A stretch of DNA of 64,000 nt from Temnopleurus reevesii (taxonomy: Eukaryota; Echinodermata; Echinoidea; Temnopleuroida; Temnopleuridae): the NCBI GenBank assembly GCA_036244855.1, contig BQKZ01000494.1, forward strand, positions 41,484 through 105,483, given 5' to 3'. Of the stretch, positions 48,413-60,100 are shown in pieces. How positions within the stretch are numbered: the first letter of the stretch is position 1; every line of letters starts with the position of its first letter. The notes under the pieces are model-generated. The model was not told where the DNA came from and did no database searches. It saw only the letters and a program-made list of their open reading frames with translations. A program made the position numbers and the translations under genes.

Positions 48413-51400
48413 GTTCAGAACCATAAGAACTTCCTGGGCCACTATGTTATTTTTCCTCGGCGGGGGCATTCATCAACTTGTAAAAGAAGAAGGTAACACG
48501 TGATCATCAGTTGGAAAGAAAACAACACCATAGAGGGTAAACACATCGCGCTAGATTGACCACTGAGAACAATAGACCAAGTATAGATTGGGCGTCTCTA
48601 GGCAAAGTTATACATCATCTCCGGGGAAATCATAAGCCGCGCGATACATTTCCGCCGCCAAGATGAATTAGTAGAGAGCATGCGACAGATCAATTACCCG
48701 CTACCGTTTTTATGATTCCTTTCTTATTCCCTTTCCTTTGGTTCTATTTACCAAAGGGTGATAATAAATTAACACCAACAATTTCCTTACCTCTTTGTGC
48801 TCGAAATAGAATGTTGACATTTTGAAGAAATGAATGAAATCTTGAGTTGGTCTGATGACAATGCAATGTGGTGTTTGCTGTAAAAATACAAATCAGTGCA
48901 AATGCACCTCATTCTGTAATTTTCATAATCTAATTCTGAAATCATATTTCACTCTCAAAGCACGTAGGGATGAAAACGAATCGCTTTAAACATAATAATC
49001 CTTCGGAATGTATCCAAATGATATTCGTTATAATCACAATTAGCTCACATTATCATACACATCTCCGTTGTTTCCAAGATGTTACAAAAATGAAATTTAA
49101 ATGTTTTTAATGCAGCCTGCATGTAGATCATGATTTATTTCTATTTGCAGTTGCTTCCTTCTTGTCGGTCTAACTAATAAATGGGAAAATGATTGTTTAA
49201 TTGGCAAAAAAATCTCAATAGCAGGGTCCACAATAATGCGAACATTTAGATACATCAGGTTTTAATAACCAGTTGAAAATAAAAATGTACTCAAATTAAC
49301 TAATATTGGACAATACTATGGAAAGGCTGACTGCCAAAGTATCACGTGATTCAATACTGGCGCTATTTTGACTTGGTTCGTCAACATTCCCTTTATGTTT
49401 TCTGTATTGCTTGTTTGCCAATTAATCTATGATTAAGTATGATGTGTATGAATTAATTTCTGCATGGGGTCTTCCTTCGAGATTTGTTTTAACAATCAAA
49501 TTAGTAAATGTCTAAAACTAAAAAATGATTGCTATTCGACTGATCAAACAAATTTCAGCAATCTGAGCATTGACACATTGTCATTAATAATCATCCTTCT
49601 GGTAACTTGATGATCAGAAAATGAGACGATGTTTTCCTTTGGGTTTTTAATTATTAAAAAAAAACCCAGAATATCAAGTATTTTGATTAAGAAACTTGAA
49701 AAATAATGCTGGCAATAATTGCTTTATATTCTCTGAGATGCATCTTAGCCTATACTCTTTTTCAGACAATTTTTTTATCACAGGGTTTAAAGTATAATTA
49801 GGTTACTACTATACGAATTTAGGTATTCCTATACAAGTTTAGGAAGAATTTTCGTTGTAGGTTAGACTTCCCCCATAACAAATCCATACAAATATTCTGT
49901 AATTCTTCACGGTAATTTAATTCCTTTCTCATGAATGTATTGACTTCAATCTAAATAATAATCGACTTTTTCTAGGTCGAGTAATGATATAGAATCAAAA
50001 TGATAAGCCCAGAAAATTGCTCTCTTACCTTTGTCTAGATTTAAAAGCTTTCTGGAGTTAGATTGATATGCAGTGATTATGAATCATTTCTTACCTGTCA
50101 TTTATATGTATCATTTATATGTATATGTTTTGTAGAACCAAGGGCGATTTCAAATAATGGCAATTTAATTACACTCGTCCTCTATACGATTCTGGTCAAT
50201 ATGAGGAATCCATCATCTTATTGAGGGCTTATCTAATGCAATTTAAAAATATATTTCAAAATTGTATTTGCTAAAATTAAAGGGAGTAGTAAGTAAAGGC
50301 TGAAAAATCATACACAAATTGTTAAAGACAAATAAATAAACAAGTTTATGATTTTTTAATACGTTCATGCATCGTATTTACTGAAAGTATATGTAAGTGT
50401 AATTTGTGTATGTCATTTAGTTTTTAATTTTGAATTGAAATCAATTTGAGAATTTAATTAATGTATTGCCGCGTTGATCTATATTACACTTGCGTAGTAA
50501 ATCTGATGAAAAACATTTTAATAGAGATTTTGAAGTGAAAGGAATATCTTGTCTTATTTGCAAGTTACATAATACACTATCGTTAATGTCTTAATACTAT
50601 ATGGGAGATCTGTATGTCTCAAACGTAATACTTTTGATAAATTGGAAGTTAGAACTGACAAAAGTGATGGAAGTCTTTCTTAAGAAGCTCCCGTAACGGT
50701 ATTCACATCAAAATGTCAAATTTTCTATAATTCAAATTGATTTTCGTTTCGATGTATACTTCCTAATATCAGCCAGCGAGATCATTCAGTTATATTTTTG
50801 ATAGATTTTGTTCCAGGAATCTTGCAGGAAACTTAATATGCTAATTAAACAAACAGCATCTGGTTGATGTTAGCACCGTGAATGAATAGAATTAATGAAT
50901 GAATATAGTAGATAAATTCATTTCAGAATGCAAAGGGGAAGAAGATCTTCATGTACAAAATGCTGTGGATAAATGGAACAGATAATGACTTGAAAGGAAA
51001 TATAAGATAAAAATCTAAAGATGAAAAACTAACCAAACAACCAAAGCGTAAAACATGAAACCCCACTTTATAATAGGGGGCGAGGGATGTCGAATGGCGC
51101 GACAAGCGGTAAAGAAACGTCTCGTAGAAACGATCGAAACCCATTAAAAGAGGGTACGGAAATTCAAACATTTTCAAAAGCAGTATGGGGCTTATTGGAA
51201 TCAACGTTGAGCCTCCTATAATCATGGAATTCATCATAGTCATGTTACCGCATTACGACATGAATAACGCAAAATGCATAAAGATTTCCAGAAGATTTGC
51301 TACGACATAATAAATATACCGGTAAAGCAAAAATCCTGTAATTTCAGCTTATCGTCTGAGAACATTATTCAAATGATGTCTAATGATAAATGTCATTTAT

Positions 51401-53488
51401 TTCATGACTTATGCCAGTGGCATATGAAAATGAAGTCCAACTTGAAAGGAATAAGCATGAAGTTGTGATACGGTAAGATTCAGCGTATCCGATCCGTGAG
51501 ATTAAGCGTATCCTACATGGAAATCGAAATCAAACTCACAATAATCCTGATAGTGTTGCACGAATCAAATCACAAAAAGTGCTGACAGATCACCCTGCAG
51601 TAGGAAATCACTTGGGAGGAGGACTGAATTCAGGCCTGAGGACATCGAGAATCATATATTCCGATTTTCTCGCAGGAGGGAAGATGATGGAAGGCAACTC
51701 AGACAAAAGGGGATGTACTTACATCAAGTTATGACAGGCTGAACTCACGCGGAGAATATTTCCTTCCCTTCACGTGTTCATTTGTCAGTTAAAAGTCATT
51801 TAGGACAGAGCAGAGAGATAAATCATGAACCACGAAAGGTTTTCATCTTTGGCCACCTTCCTGATTTTTTACGATCAATCGCATGCATAATGCAAGAAAA
51901 TAATGACAGTCCATTATACCAACGACGCAGGGTATGACCTGAGGCTATCTATAACGAATATGCTCCCGTAACTGCTCAGCTTTCTGTGCATGTCGTGTAG
52001 AAAAACAAGTTATGCACGCTATGAAGATATCGAGAAAAAAACAATGCTGTGATCACTGACTGGGCAACCCTACTGAAATAAAACAAATAAATGAATAAGT
52101 CTCTTGCATCCTTAATAGTCACACCACCTTTAATCTACAGAATCAGCGGGAATTAACCGTTAACTATTCTTATATCGTTTAAGAATTTCCAAAGTTCGCG
52201 TCACATTTGGTACGGAATTCGATATTTCACATATTTTTTAAATAAACTGCCGCTTGAGTACTTAGAAGGGCATTTGGCCCTGTCTCTTGCATATGTATTT
52301 TTTTTTTACTTCTTGCATATGAATTTTGGGGTGAATTGATGGTTGAATCAGAGAGGTTTTGTTGAATTAAGCTCAAATGCACATTCATTATAGACTTGTA
52401 TAATGCTGATTGCGTTCAGAATTATCTTGAATGCATTCACAATAACATAATATTTAGATTTGAATGCTAACCATAATAGGTCCAACGTCAAGGTAAAAGA
52501 TCCCTTGAATTAATTTAGAACGTTTCAGAAATGGTTTGTGCAGAATACGGTTACATTTTTTTAAATCCAAACCTTTACATGAACATCTTCTGTTTGGATA
52601 TTTCTACATCAGCGTTATCGGCCATGAAGTATTCCAAGCAACTTTATGACATGCCCCATCACTCCAGAAAATAATACTGATTTGGAATTCATTCAAAAAC
52701 ACATGGATTGTTAATGAGGATGTGGGAACTTTAAAGCACAATCATGTTGCCGGGCTGATGTTTCAAACATAGAATGAATAAAAAACGACTGAAATATATT
52801 CTTTGGTGCTATACCACATAATTTCTTAATCCTTTCGCGCAATAAATGACCATCATTCTTTTTTAAGGTCTTAAACTTGAGAACATGACCCCGACAAAAA
52901 ACTTGGTGAAAACCGGCTTTAGTGTCATTTCCTATAAATAAATAATTTATATAGTAAAAAGATTGGTGGAAATCACACCAATTCTAAGACAAATAGCATT
53001 AATAATTGTCTGTATTTATCACATGGCAACCAACATCATCATTTGATACTCGGAATTGTTTGCTATCGCTATTCTGAAATGTATTTGCTATCCTACTACA
53101 CACGCTCTCATGACTTGTAAATGAGTTTGCGTCGTTCACAGGGATTACGGTAGCTGAGCTAGATAATTTATCACTCAATCAATCTGTCACTGGATATAAT
53201 CCACAGGATTTACCTCTCGCTCATGTGTTAACATAATTATTAACAAAGCATTTCACATGCTATTAGGAATAATGCAGGAAGTATTTTAATGAAAACAGTT
53301 TGGGGAAAAATGGAATCAAACGGCAAATAACCCACATAGCTTTGCCGAAAGGGGAGCCCTATAGCTGAAGAAAAAATTGAAGTAAAACGCTTGCTTGAAT
53401 GGTAAAAAGAAGAAGTGTAGAAATATGAAGACACCAGAATATCGTCTCAGATCTTATCACTCAAGTATTCTCATTTCCACTGTTGCAG

Positions 53489-53561
53489 ACAAAAAGGAAG
53501 TTTGATAACGGAACTAAAACTTATCGGAAGGGCGACACATTGACGTCACCCCAAAAGTCAG
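53489..53561 (+). CDS. Candidate 73-nt exon, open in one frame
   Basis: CACTGTTGCAG precedes and GTAAGC follows. The exon reads TKRKFDNGTKTYRKGDTLTS and then PQKS in one frame, ending in phase 1. Joined to the first exon at 42976 it would be in another frame and meet TGA, so it is either an alternative exon that stops the reading frame, part of another transcript, or chance. Confidence 0.2.
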
Positions 53562-55099
53562 GTAAGCATTGTGACGTCCTCGTTGTGCGAGCGATGTCGT
53601 CACAAGGTGTGCTAAGTGCTGTGAGCTGCGATTCAAAAAGAATTTTGGGCACTTTTTTTTTTTGGATTTGCCTAATATTACATCCGGCTATGTTCAGAAT
53701 ACCTGTATTATTCTAATATGTTTGACAATTGTTCCATATATTTACCAAAATTTCACGGGCTTGGATTTTACGTGTCTTTTGTTTTCTTGTTCATAAAATC
53801 GTATAACTTACGATCTTTCAATGATCTTATTTCCCCAAATTTATGTCGCTCCAATTTCCGGCAGACGCGATTAAGATGTAATCCAGAACTAATTACATGT
53901 ACTTTTAATAAATATCCATTTGCATTCTTATCGCTATTCAGTACATGGAACCGTCGACTTTATACATGTCTACTGCTCTTTGATGTCAAATAATGAAAGT
54001 TCATATTCCTGTCAAACGCAATTTAGACAAATCTACCGCTTGGGCAAAATATCTGCAATAATGGATTTGTATAATCAGATAGTAATAGTAAATACTTATC
54101 CCGGGCTGTTTGAAGAGATTATGCGTCCATTTGTTCGGGGTTTTCTCTTTTAAGTATGTTTGTTTGCGGAGACCATATCGTATTGATTTCATCAGTGCAG
54201 ATTAGAGTGATATTAAAGCATGTGCTTTTTGTGCGTGGGCGCTCTCTTAATTTTGACGTATATGCCATCTAAACTTCAATGCTTTTCATAAAGTATATTG
54301 ACACAAAACATAGGTCATTTTATATTTCTTTTATTTCAATGAAATATGATGTAACTATTTGAAATGCCAAATTCGGCGATCAACTATTACGGTGTAACAA
54401 TTCTAAATTTCTGGAAAGTGATTTGTTAAAATAATAAGAAATGCGTAATTCCATTGGCATTTTTCTTCCAGCGCAAATCACGCAACAACGCAAATACTAA
54501 TCAGCAAACAACTTTTAGAAAAATGATTTAGAAAAATGCATAATGGTTAAATGCATCACTCACTTTTAAGCAGATTTCCGTGAAGAATAAATTATAAGAA
54601 TAAATTATGTCAGATTTTTTTGATAGATTACAATGATCGATTCTAAATGCCATTTCCCTCTCCTTCGCTTTGAAGAATAATCTCCCTTCAACGAAAATGG
54701 ATTCGATACAATCGCGTGACATTGCTTATCTGTACTTAGTACAGTGTCAACCTTAATGATTTAATTTGATGTATCATCTCCTCTTCGTAGAAAGGACTAT
54801 AGTTCGTATATACTTGTCAAGCAGACAATAATGGATATTATTGATGACTTGATTACCTTTTCTGGAACAGAGTCAATGGTAGACTTCCAATAAATAGTAT
54901 CATTTTCTCGAATTATCTGACAAAGAGAACAAAAACCACAAATTACAGACCTTATAAAATAGCTTGCTTGCAATGTCAGACTGTTATAGTTCCCAAATAT
55001 AGTATTCTTGGAATGTTCGTGATGGGATTACTTACTTTATAACGAGATTGAGAAAGAAGTTTCAAGTTCATGCACAACTTTGAAAAGTAATTGTGAATT

Positions 55100-55355
55100 A
55101 GATGGCAAACAGGACGGGGCAGAGTATTCAAGTTTCATTCAAACATTCACAATAGCTATTATTATAGAAACACACATACAGAAGAAATTTCCCTCCCTCT
55201 TATTCCGCGAAGAAATATCGAACAGGTGTTGTACCTGCTCGGTGAACGAGCTATTACTATATTCATGACTCTATTGTGATGTCTTGAATGGTGATGTCTT
55301 GAATGGAGTTGTTTAGTTTGTCGTAGTACTTTGTCCCTTCTGCTCCCAGTGCCAA
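55100..55355. mobile_element. Foldback family C, copy 3
   Basis: Contains TTCAAACATTCACAATAG, AGAAGAAATTTCCCTC and the right end ACTTTGTCCCTTCTGCTCCC. The left end is decayed (GCAAACAGGACGGGGCAGAG). Same family and orientation as the copy at 48035. Confidence 0.55.
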
Positions 55356-55959
55356 GCATTGAGTTCGAATCGCATTGTAACGTGCTGATAGTCTTCGATC
55401 TACCGTAGATATGAACCTCTTATTATCCTTCAAAATCGAGCGGTAAGATTATGTTACGGTGCCCCTTTTAGAGCTCATCAATTTTTACCACACTGAAATT
55501 TCTTCAATTAACAGACATTCTTCTCCAAAATACATTACTTCTCATGTTAAAAAAATATCATTTGACATCAATTTCATTTACAAACTGTTTCCATTTCGGA
55601 TATGCATTTCATAAATACAATAAGGAAAAGCGATTAATATTTACCCAAATTGACAAATACTATTATGATTAAAAAAAAAATAATCAGAATGATATCAATG
55701 ACCAGTAAAATGGAACTCGCTCCCTACAAATGTAAAAGACGTAAAACGCAATCATCAGAGTGATATTAATTAGCATATGATGAAAAAACTAGAAAGAAAT
55801 GTCCACCATATAGCGTGTACAAAGATTGCGTAGGCACAATCAAGAAAATCACCACTTATTATGTAATATTGTGCAAGGCTTCAACGTTTTCAGAGTGGTT
55901 CAGCACTTTTTTTTTGTTCGTGTTCAACTCCATACGAATCATCAATTTGTAATTTGTTT

Positions 55960-56125
55960 AGCTAGGCACTTAAAGCCATTGTTTCACATTGTTTTCATTT
56001 AAAACAAATTCTCAACTGCCCGATGATAGAGGTTATCTGAAAGATTGATGGTGCATGTAGACTAAACTGGGAAAATACCAGGCTTTAAAATCACCGTTTA
56101 GTGCTTTAAACAAACGAAAATGTAA
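55960..56125. repeat. Dispersed repeat pair, copy 1
   Basis: AAAGCCATTGTTTCACATTG and then TTCATT, further TTAAAATCACCGTTTAGTGC. A diverged copy in the same direction lies at 56855-57000 (AAAGGCATTGTGTGACATTG, TCAAAATCAACGTTTATCGC). Origin unknown. Confidence 0.5.
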
Positions 56126-56854
56126 AACGTCGCCTCCATAGGCTTTGTACTGGACTTAATGCGTGGGTCCTACGCTTTAATTCAATGTTCATAGATATCT
56201 TGATAGTGCATGTATAACGTTCTTTATTTTTGCATCCAGTGTTGATTTTTCATCTATCTGAATATATTTAGATAGGACAGACAGCTTGGTTTGTGAATTT
56301 CTTAAATTGTGCAACCGCAATGTTAAACAGTGTCTTTAAATATAAAGTGAGTCTACTCTGTTGCATTGGTGAAGACAAGAGTCTGAGTCTAATCAACCCC
56401 ATTAGCTGCTGCTTCACGCATCCCTGCAACAAAACGCTTAATGTAATCATTCTTTACCCCATGGATCTATCTGTCCCTTGGAATATTTCTTCTCAATGCT
56501 TTGATGACATTTACCAAAAATAAACCTTGTCGATTTTGGTTATGCAGATTAAGAAACAAGCAGTGCACACTTGAACTCTAAAAAAGAAAAACAAGCGAGG
56601 CGAATGGGGCAATGTTATATGGTCTTGTGGCCTTCTCCTAGCGTTCAAAACTGTGCTCTCACTCTCACGACATGAAAATATGACATAATAATTATATACG
56701 TTAAATAGCAAATCTCTATGGGAAAGGTCGTAACGATGGTTCCTAAAATATAATCACCCAGCAGAAATAGACCATGATATTGAAATCTTAATATCAATCT
56801 ATCAATAATTTTGTATTCATAACACCTCAGAAGGTGGAGGCCCAGCAAAATTGT

Positions 56855-57000
56855 CTTTAAAGGCATTGTGTGACATTGTTTTCGTTCCATAAAATTCCAT
56901 ATGCGGTACTAAATGGTACATAAATGGTTGATGGCGTACATGAAATAAGATGTCAAAATATTAAGCTTCAAAATCAACGTTTATCGCTCCAAAAAATTAA
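56855..57000. repeat. Dispersed repeat pair, copy 2
   Basis: Diverged partner of 55960-56125; it ends about 120 bases before the candidate microexon. Confidence 0.5.
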
Positions 57001-57121
57001 AAATATGACTTATATCATTAGCCACATTATGCAGGAATAAAGTGCCTGTAGTATTTTGCAAAGTTTACCCAGCACATTGACTCCTGAATTTTGTAATTTC
57101 CATAGACTTTTTTTTCTGCAG

Positions 57122-57137
57122 GGACTACCCAGTTCCG
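57122..57137 (+). CDS. Candidate 16-nt microexon joining to the 42.97-kb exon
   Basis: A strong pyrimidine tract ending TTTTTTTTCTGCAG precedes GGACTACCCAGTTCCG, which is followed by GTAAGC. Joined to the first exon (…ACA AG) it gives MSTRDYPVP and ends in phase 0. The intron would be 14.1 kb. Short AG…GT pairs arise by chance, so the case rests on the quality of both sites and the frame match. Confidence 0.33.
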
Positions 57138-57139
57138 GT

Positions 57140-60100
57140 AAGCAATTGGTAAAGATAATTATCAAACTTGTGTTTTAATTTTGCGTTTCTACCATAACTT
57201 GGACATATTCTAACCAATAGTTGTGTGATCAATATGTAGCCTTGTATTGGGTGTCCTTTTGTTCAATGTTTTTTTAAGTGGATGTGATCTTAGATATACA
57301 TAGACGGAAAAAAACATTGGCTGAGTAATGATCTTCGCCATGATGATGCTGGGATAGGGAAAAGTGCTCTGCGTCAGTTCTCATCATAATTTCATTATTT
57401 CACACAGTCCCGGGCTAAGTTAATGGTGAGGACACTGAACGGGATCGACATGAAGTAGACCGATAAAACGATGATGAAATATTCAATAATTCCCAAAGGC
57501 AATGATGGTGGATTCTTAAAAGTGAAAAAAGAATGGCAAAAGCATGCATAAGTTATTGTAAACGATGTTTTCAATCACTGGTTTGATTCGTTCTTCGTCA
57601 TCGTAAATCTTAACTGCGTGTGATAGTTTGAACAAGTAAATCGCGCTGCTTTTAAAAATCTCGGTTGTTCCAGGATAGATAGAAAACATTTTAGTTCTTA
57701 AACGTTTTGATAATTGCATGCGTATAATCCATTTAACAAGATTATATTCGCTTAAAATTTCTTGTTGACATTACATCAGATTTTACTAGTACCTTTTCGA
57801 GCTTTGTCGCACATTGCACCTTTTCGTGAAGATTTGCATCGTTTGTATACATTTTTTCTTGTGTATAAAAGAACAGTGAAATCGTAATAAAACGCTATAT
57901 TCACACTCAGTAAGCACATATACCTCATTATCCAATACAAATTTTTAAAAAGAGATGCTATAGAAATGAAATGTTTCTTTGAAACTTAAAAATTACCATC
58001 CCTGAAAACACTGGGAGGTCAAAATATAACACTGATTTATTAAATATACAAAAATATCTAGTCGAATTGAACTTACGTTCAATGTTTGTAAATATTGGAT
58101 CATATCAATATTAGGATAAACGTTTTGGAAGTAACTAATTTCGGACAGGCTTCGCCCCTTAAAATACAATTCCATCCTCATAAATACTCTTAAAATCATC
58201 CATACAGATTGGCATTTGTAAAAATAGATTTGAACGATCTTGTTCTCCAAGTTTTCCATGACAACTCCGTTTCCATGTCTTGAAGAACAATGCCATCGAA
58301 TGTAAAGGAATATTTTGCAACGAATCTGAAGAAAAGCCACTCCATTCCATGATAGAAAAAAAATAACCTATGAATCTGTATCATCAAGTCACGATTCGTA
58401 AACACAATATTAAAGAATATATAAATTGCGTACTCGCAACAATTTCGTTCAAAAATCATTAACTGAAAAGAGTATTAAAAGGTTAATCTTTAGATTATGT
58501 GCCATTGATTTCTCTAGTCAATAGGATCCCAAGCACAACAGAGGTTGTCATTCATTTCAGAAATATGGCTTAATTTTGGCCCGAAATAATGGTATCCTCA
58601 AAGCGATCTTTAATATTTAATGAAGTGAAAGCCAGACGGGCTTTATTGTCCGCTGGGGGTCTGTTAAGGGTAATACCGGCTCCATTGTACCCTAAATCCT
58701 CAGGCAAATAGCAGCAAAGAGGCTCTGAAACTAAATCCCATTTTCACCTGTCTCCGAGAAGGGAAACATGGGAAAATTGAAGCGCTTGGATAAAATATCG
58801 GTTTCGGTATCTAATGCACATCGACAGAACCGAATTCAACATCGAAAGGGAGATTTCTCTGATAAAGCATGATTCCTGTAGGCTGCGTTAGCACTCTTCT
58901 TTAGGTTTTGCCTCACGACTAATGACTAAGGTAGGACGTTTCATGGGAAGAGTACAGATAATAAGAATATAGCACCCTTTGGCGTAGACGTTATTATAGA
59001 AACTAGGACTCTATGTCCCTAAGGGTATCATCTCATTGTTATCGTTATGATTTCGTCAGTACTACAACGCAAAGAAACATATAGAAACAGGTGAAAATTG
59101 TACAAATGAAGAAAAAAAATGGATAATTGAAAAAGGTTCGAGAGGTCAGTTACATTATGAGGGCGTATCTGGAAACCCAATACTTGTAATTTCCTCGCGG
59201 GTGCCAAAATAAAAGCACCATGGATACATTATCTGGAAGCAAAGGTTAAAGCTGTATTATTTTCATTTGGGTATTATGTTGTTCCGGTTATAACAACAAA
59301 GATGGGGCCTTTTTTCGTCACGGGTTTGCGATTTAGCCAACAATACTTGCTTTTAGATGATGCAGGTACGTCATATCGTAAGAAAATATTTCCCATCTTT
59401 GACGTTTGAGTGAATGGCGATCATTTCCTGTTAACCCGAGTCCCTTCTCTGAAAGGAAAATGAATATGAGTGTCATCACTTTTCATTATTGACAGGTAAA
59501 TCGTATGACATTGCAAATATTTCTGAATGTCAGAGGACAATGAAGAGTCCAACGGCGGCTAATATCCAAAGCCATACTCTTACTGCCACTATCAAGGCAA
59601 ACGCAACGTTGCAATCGGCAAATAGACCATAATTTCTTTCACAATAAAATGAATCTTCATTTTTCCTAGCGGTTCGTCCGTAATTATTGCGCGGTGAATT
59701 CTTTCCCCGTGCCGGTCGGGCCGAGTTATAAGAGCTTGAGTAATTATCAAGCTTTTCCTCTATCTAATATGACCTCCACATGACAGTCCTATTGCACTTT
59801 TTTTTTGAAGATGGCTGGGCGGAAGTGAGCTTGTTTTTTGTTCATGCGATACCTCATCAGATACACTTATGCTCTGCCTGAGAGGGGGGGGGGGGAGATT
59901 ATGAAAATTGTCGAAATACTCTCCCGCGTCTATAAAAAATACTCGGCTTTACATTGTCCTGTCAAATTACACTGATTCAAATTATACAGAAAAATGCTGT
60001 ACGTCAGCATCTTAATATTTTTTTTCGCCATGTCATCGCCTAATGTTGTTATTCTTGTTAAAACCATACATAGTTAATATAACCATTCAAGAAGCTATTT

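Larger units (their letters stand above)
44460..53480. other. Probable intron sequence; candidate regulatory blocks
   Basis: If the first exon at 42.97 kb is real this is its intron. Most is AT-rich. More complex, non-repetitive blocks at about 48400-48720 and 51480-51830 (with CACGTG at about 51772) are the best places to look for conserved noncoding elements; this is judged only from base complexity. Confidence 0.3.
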
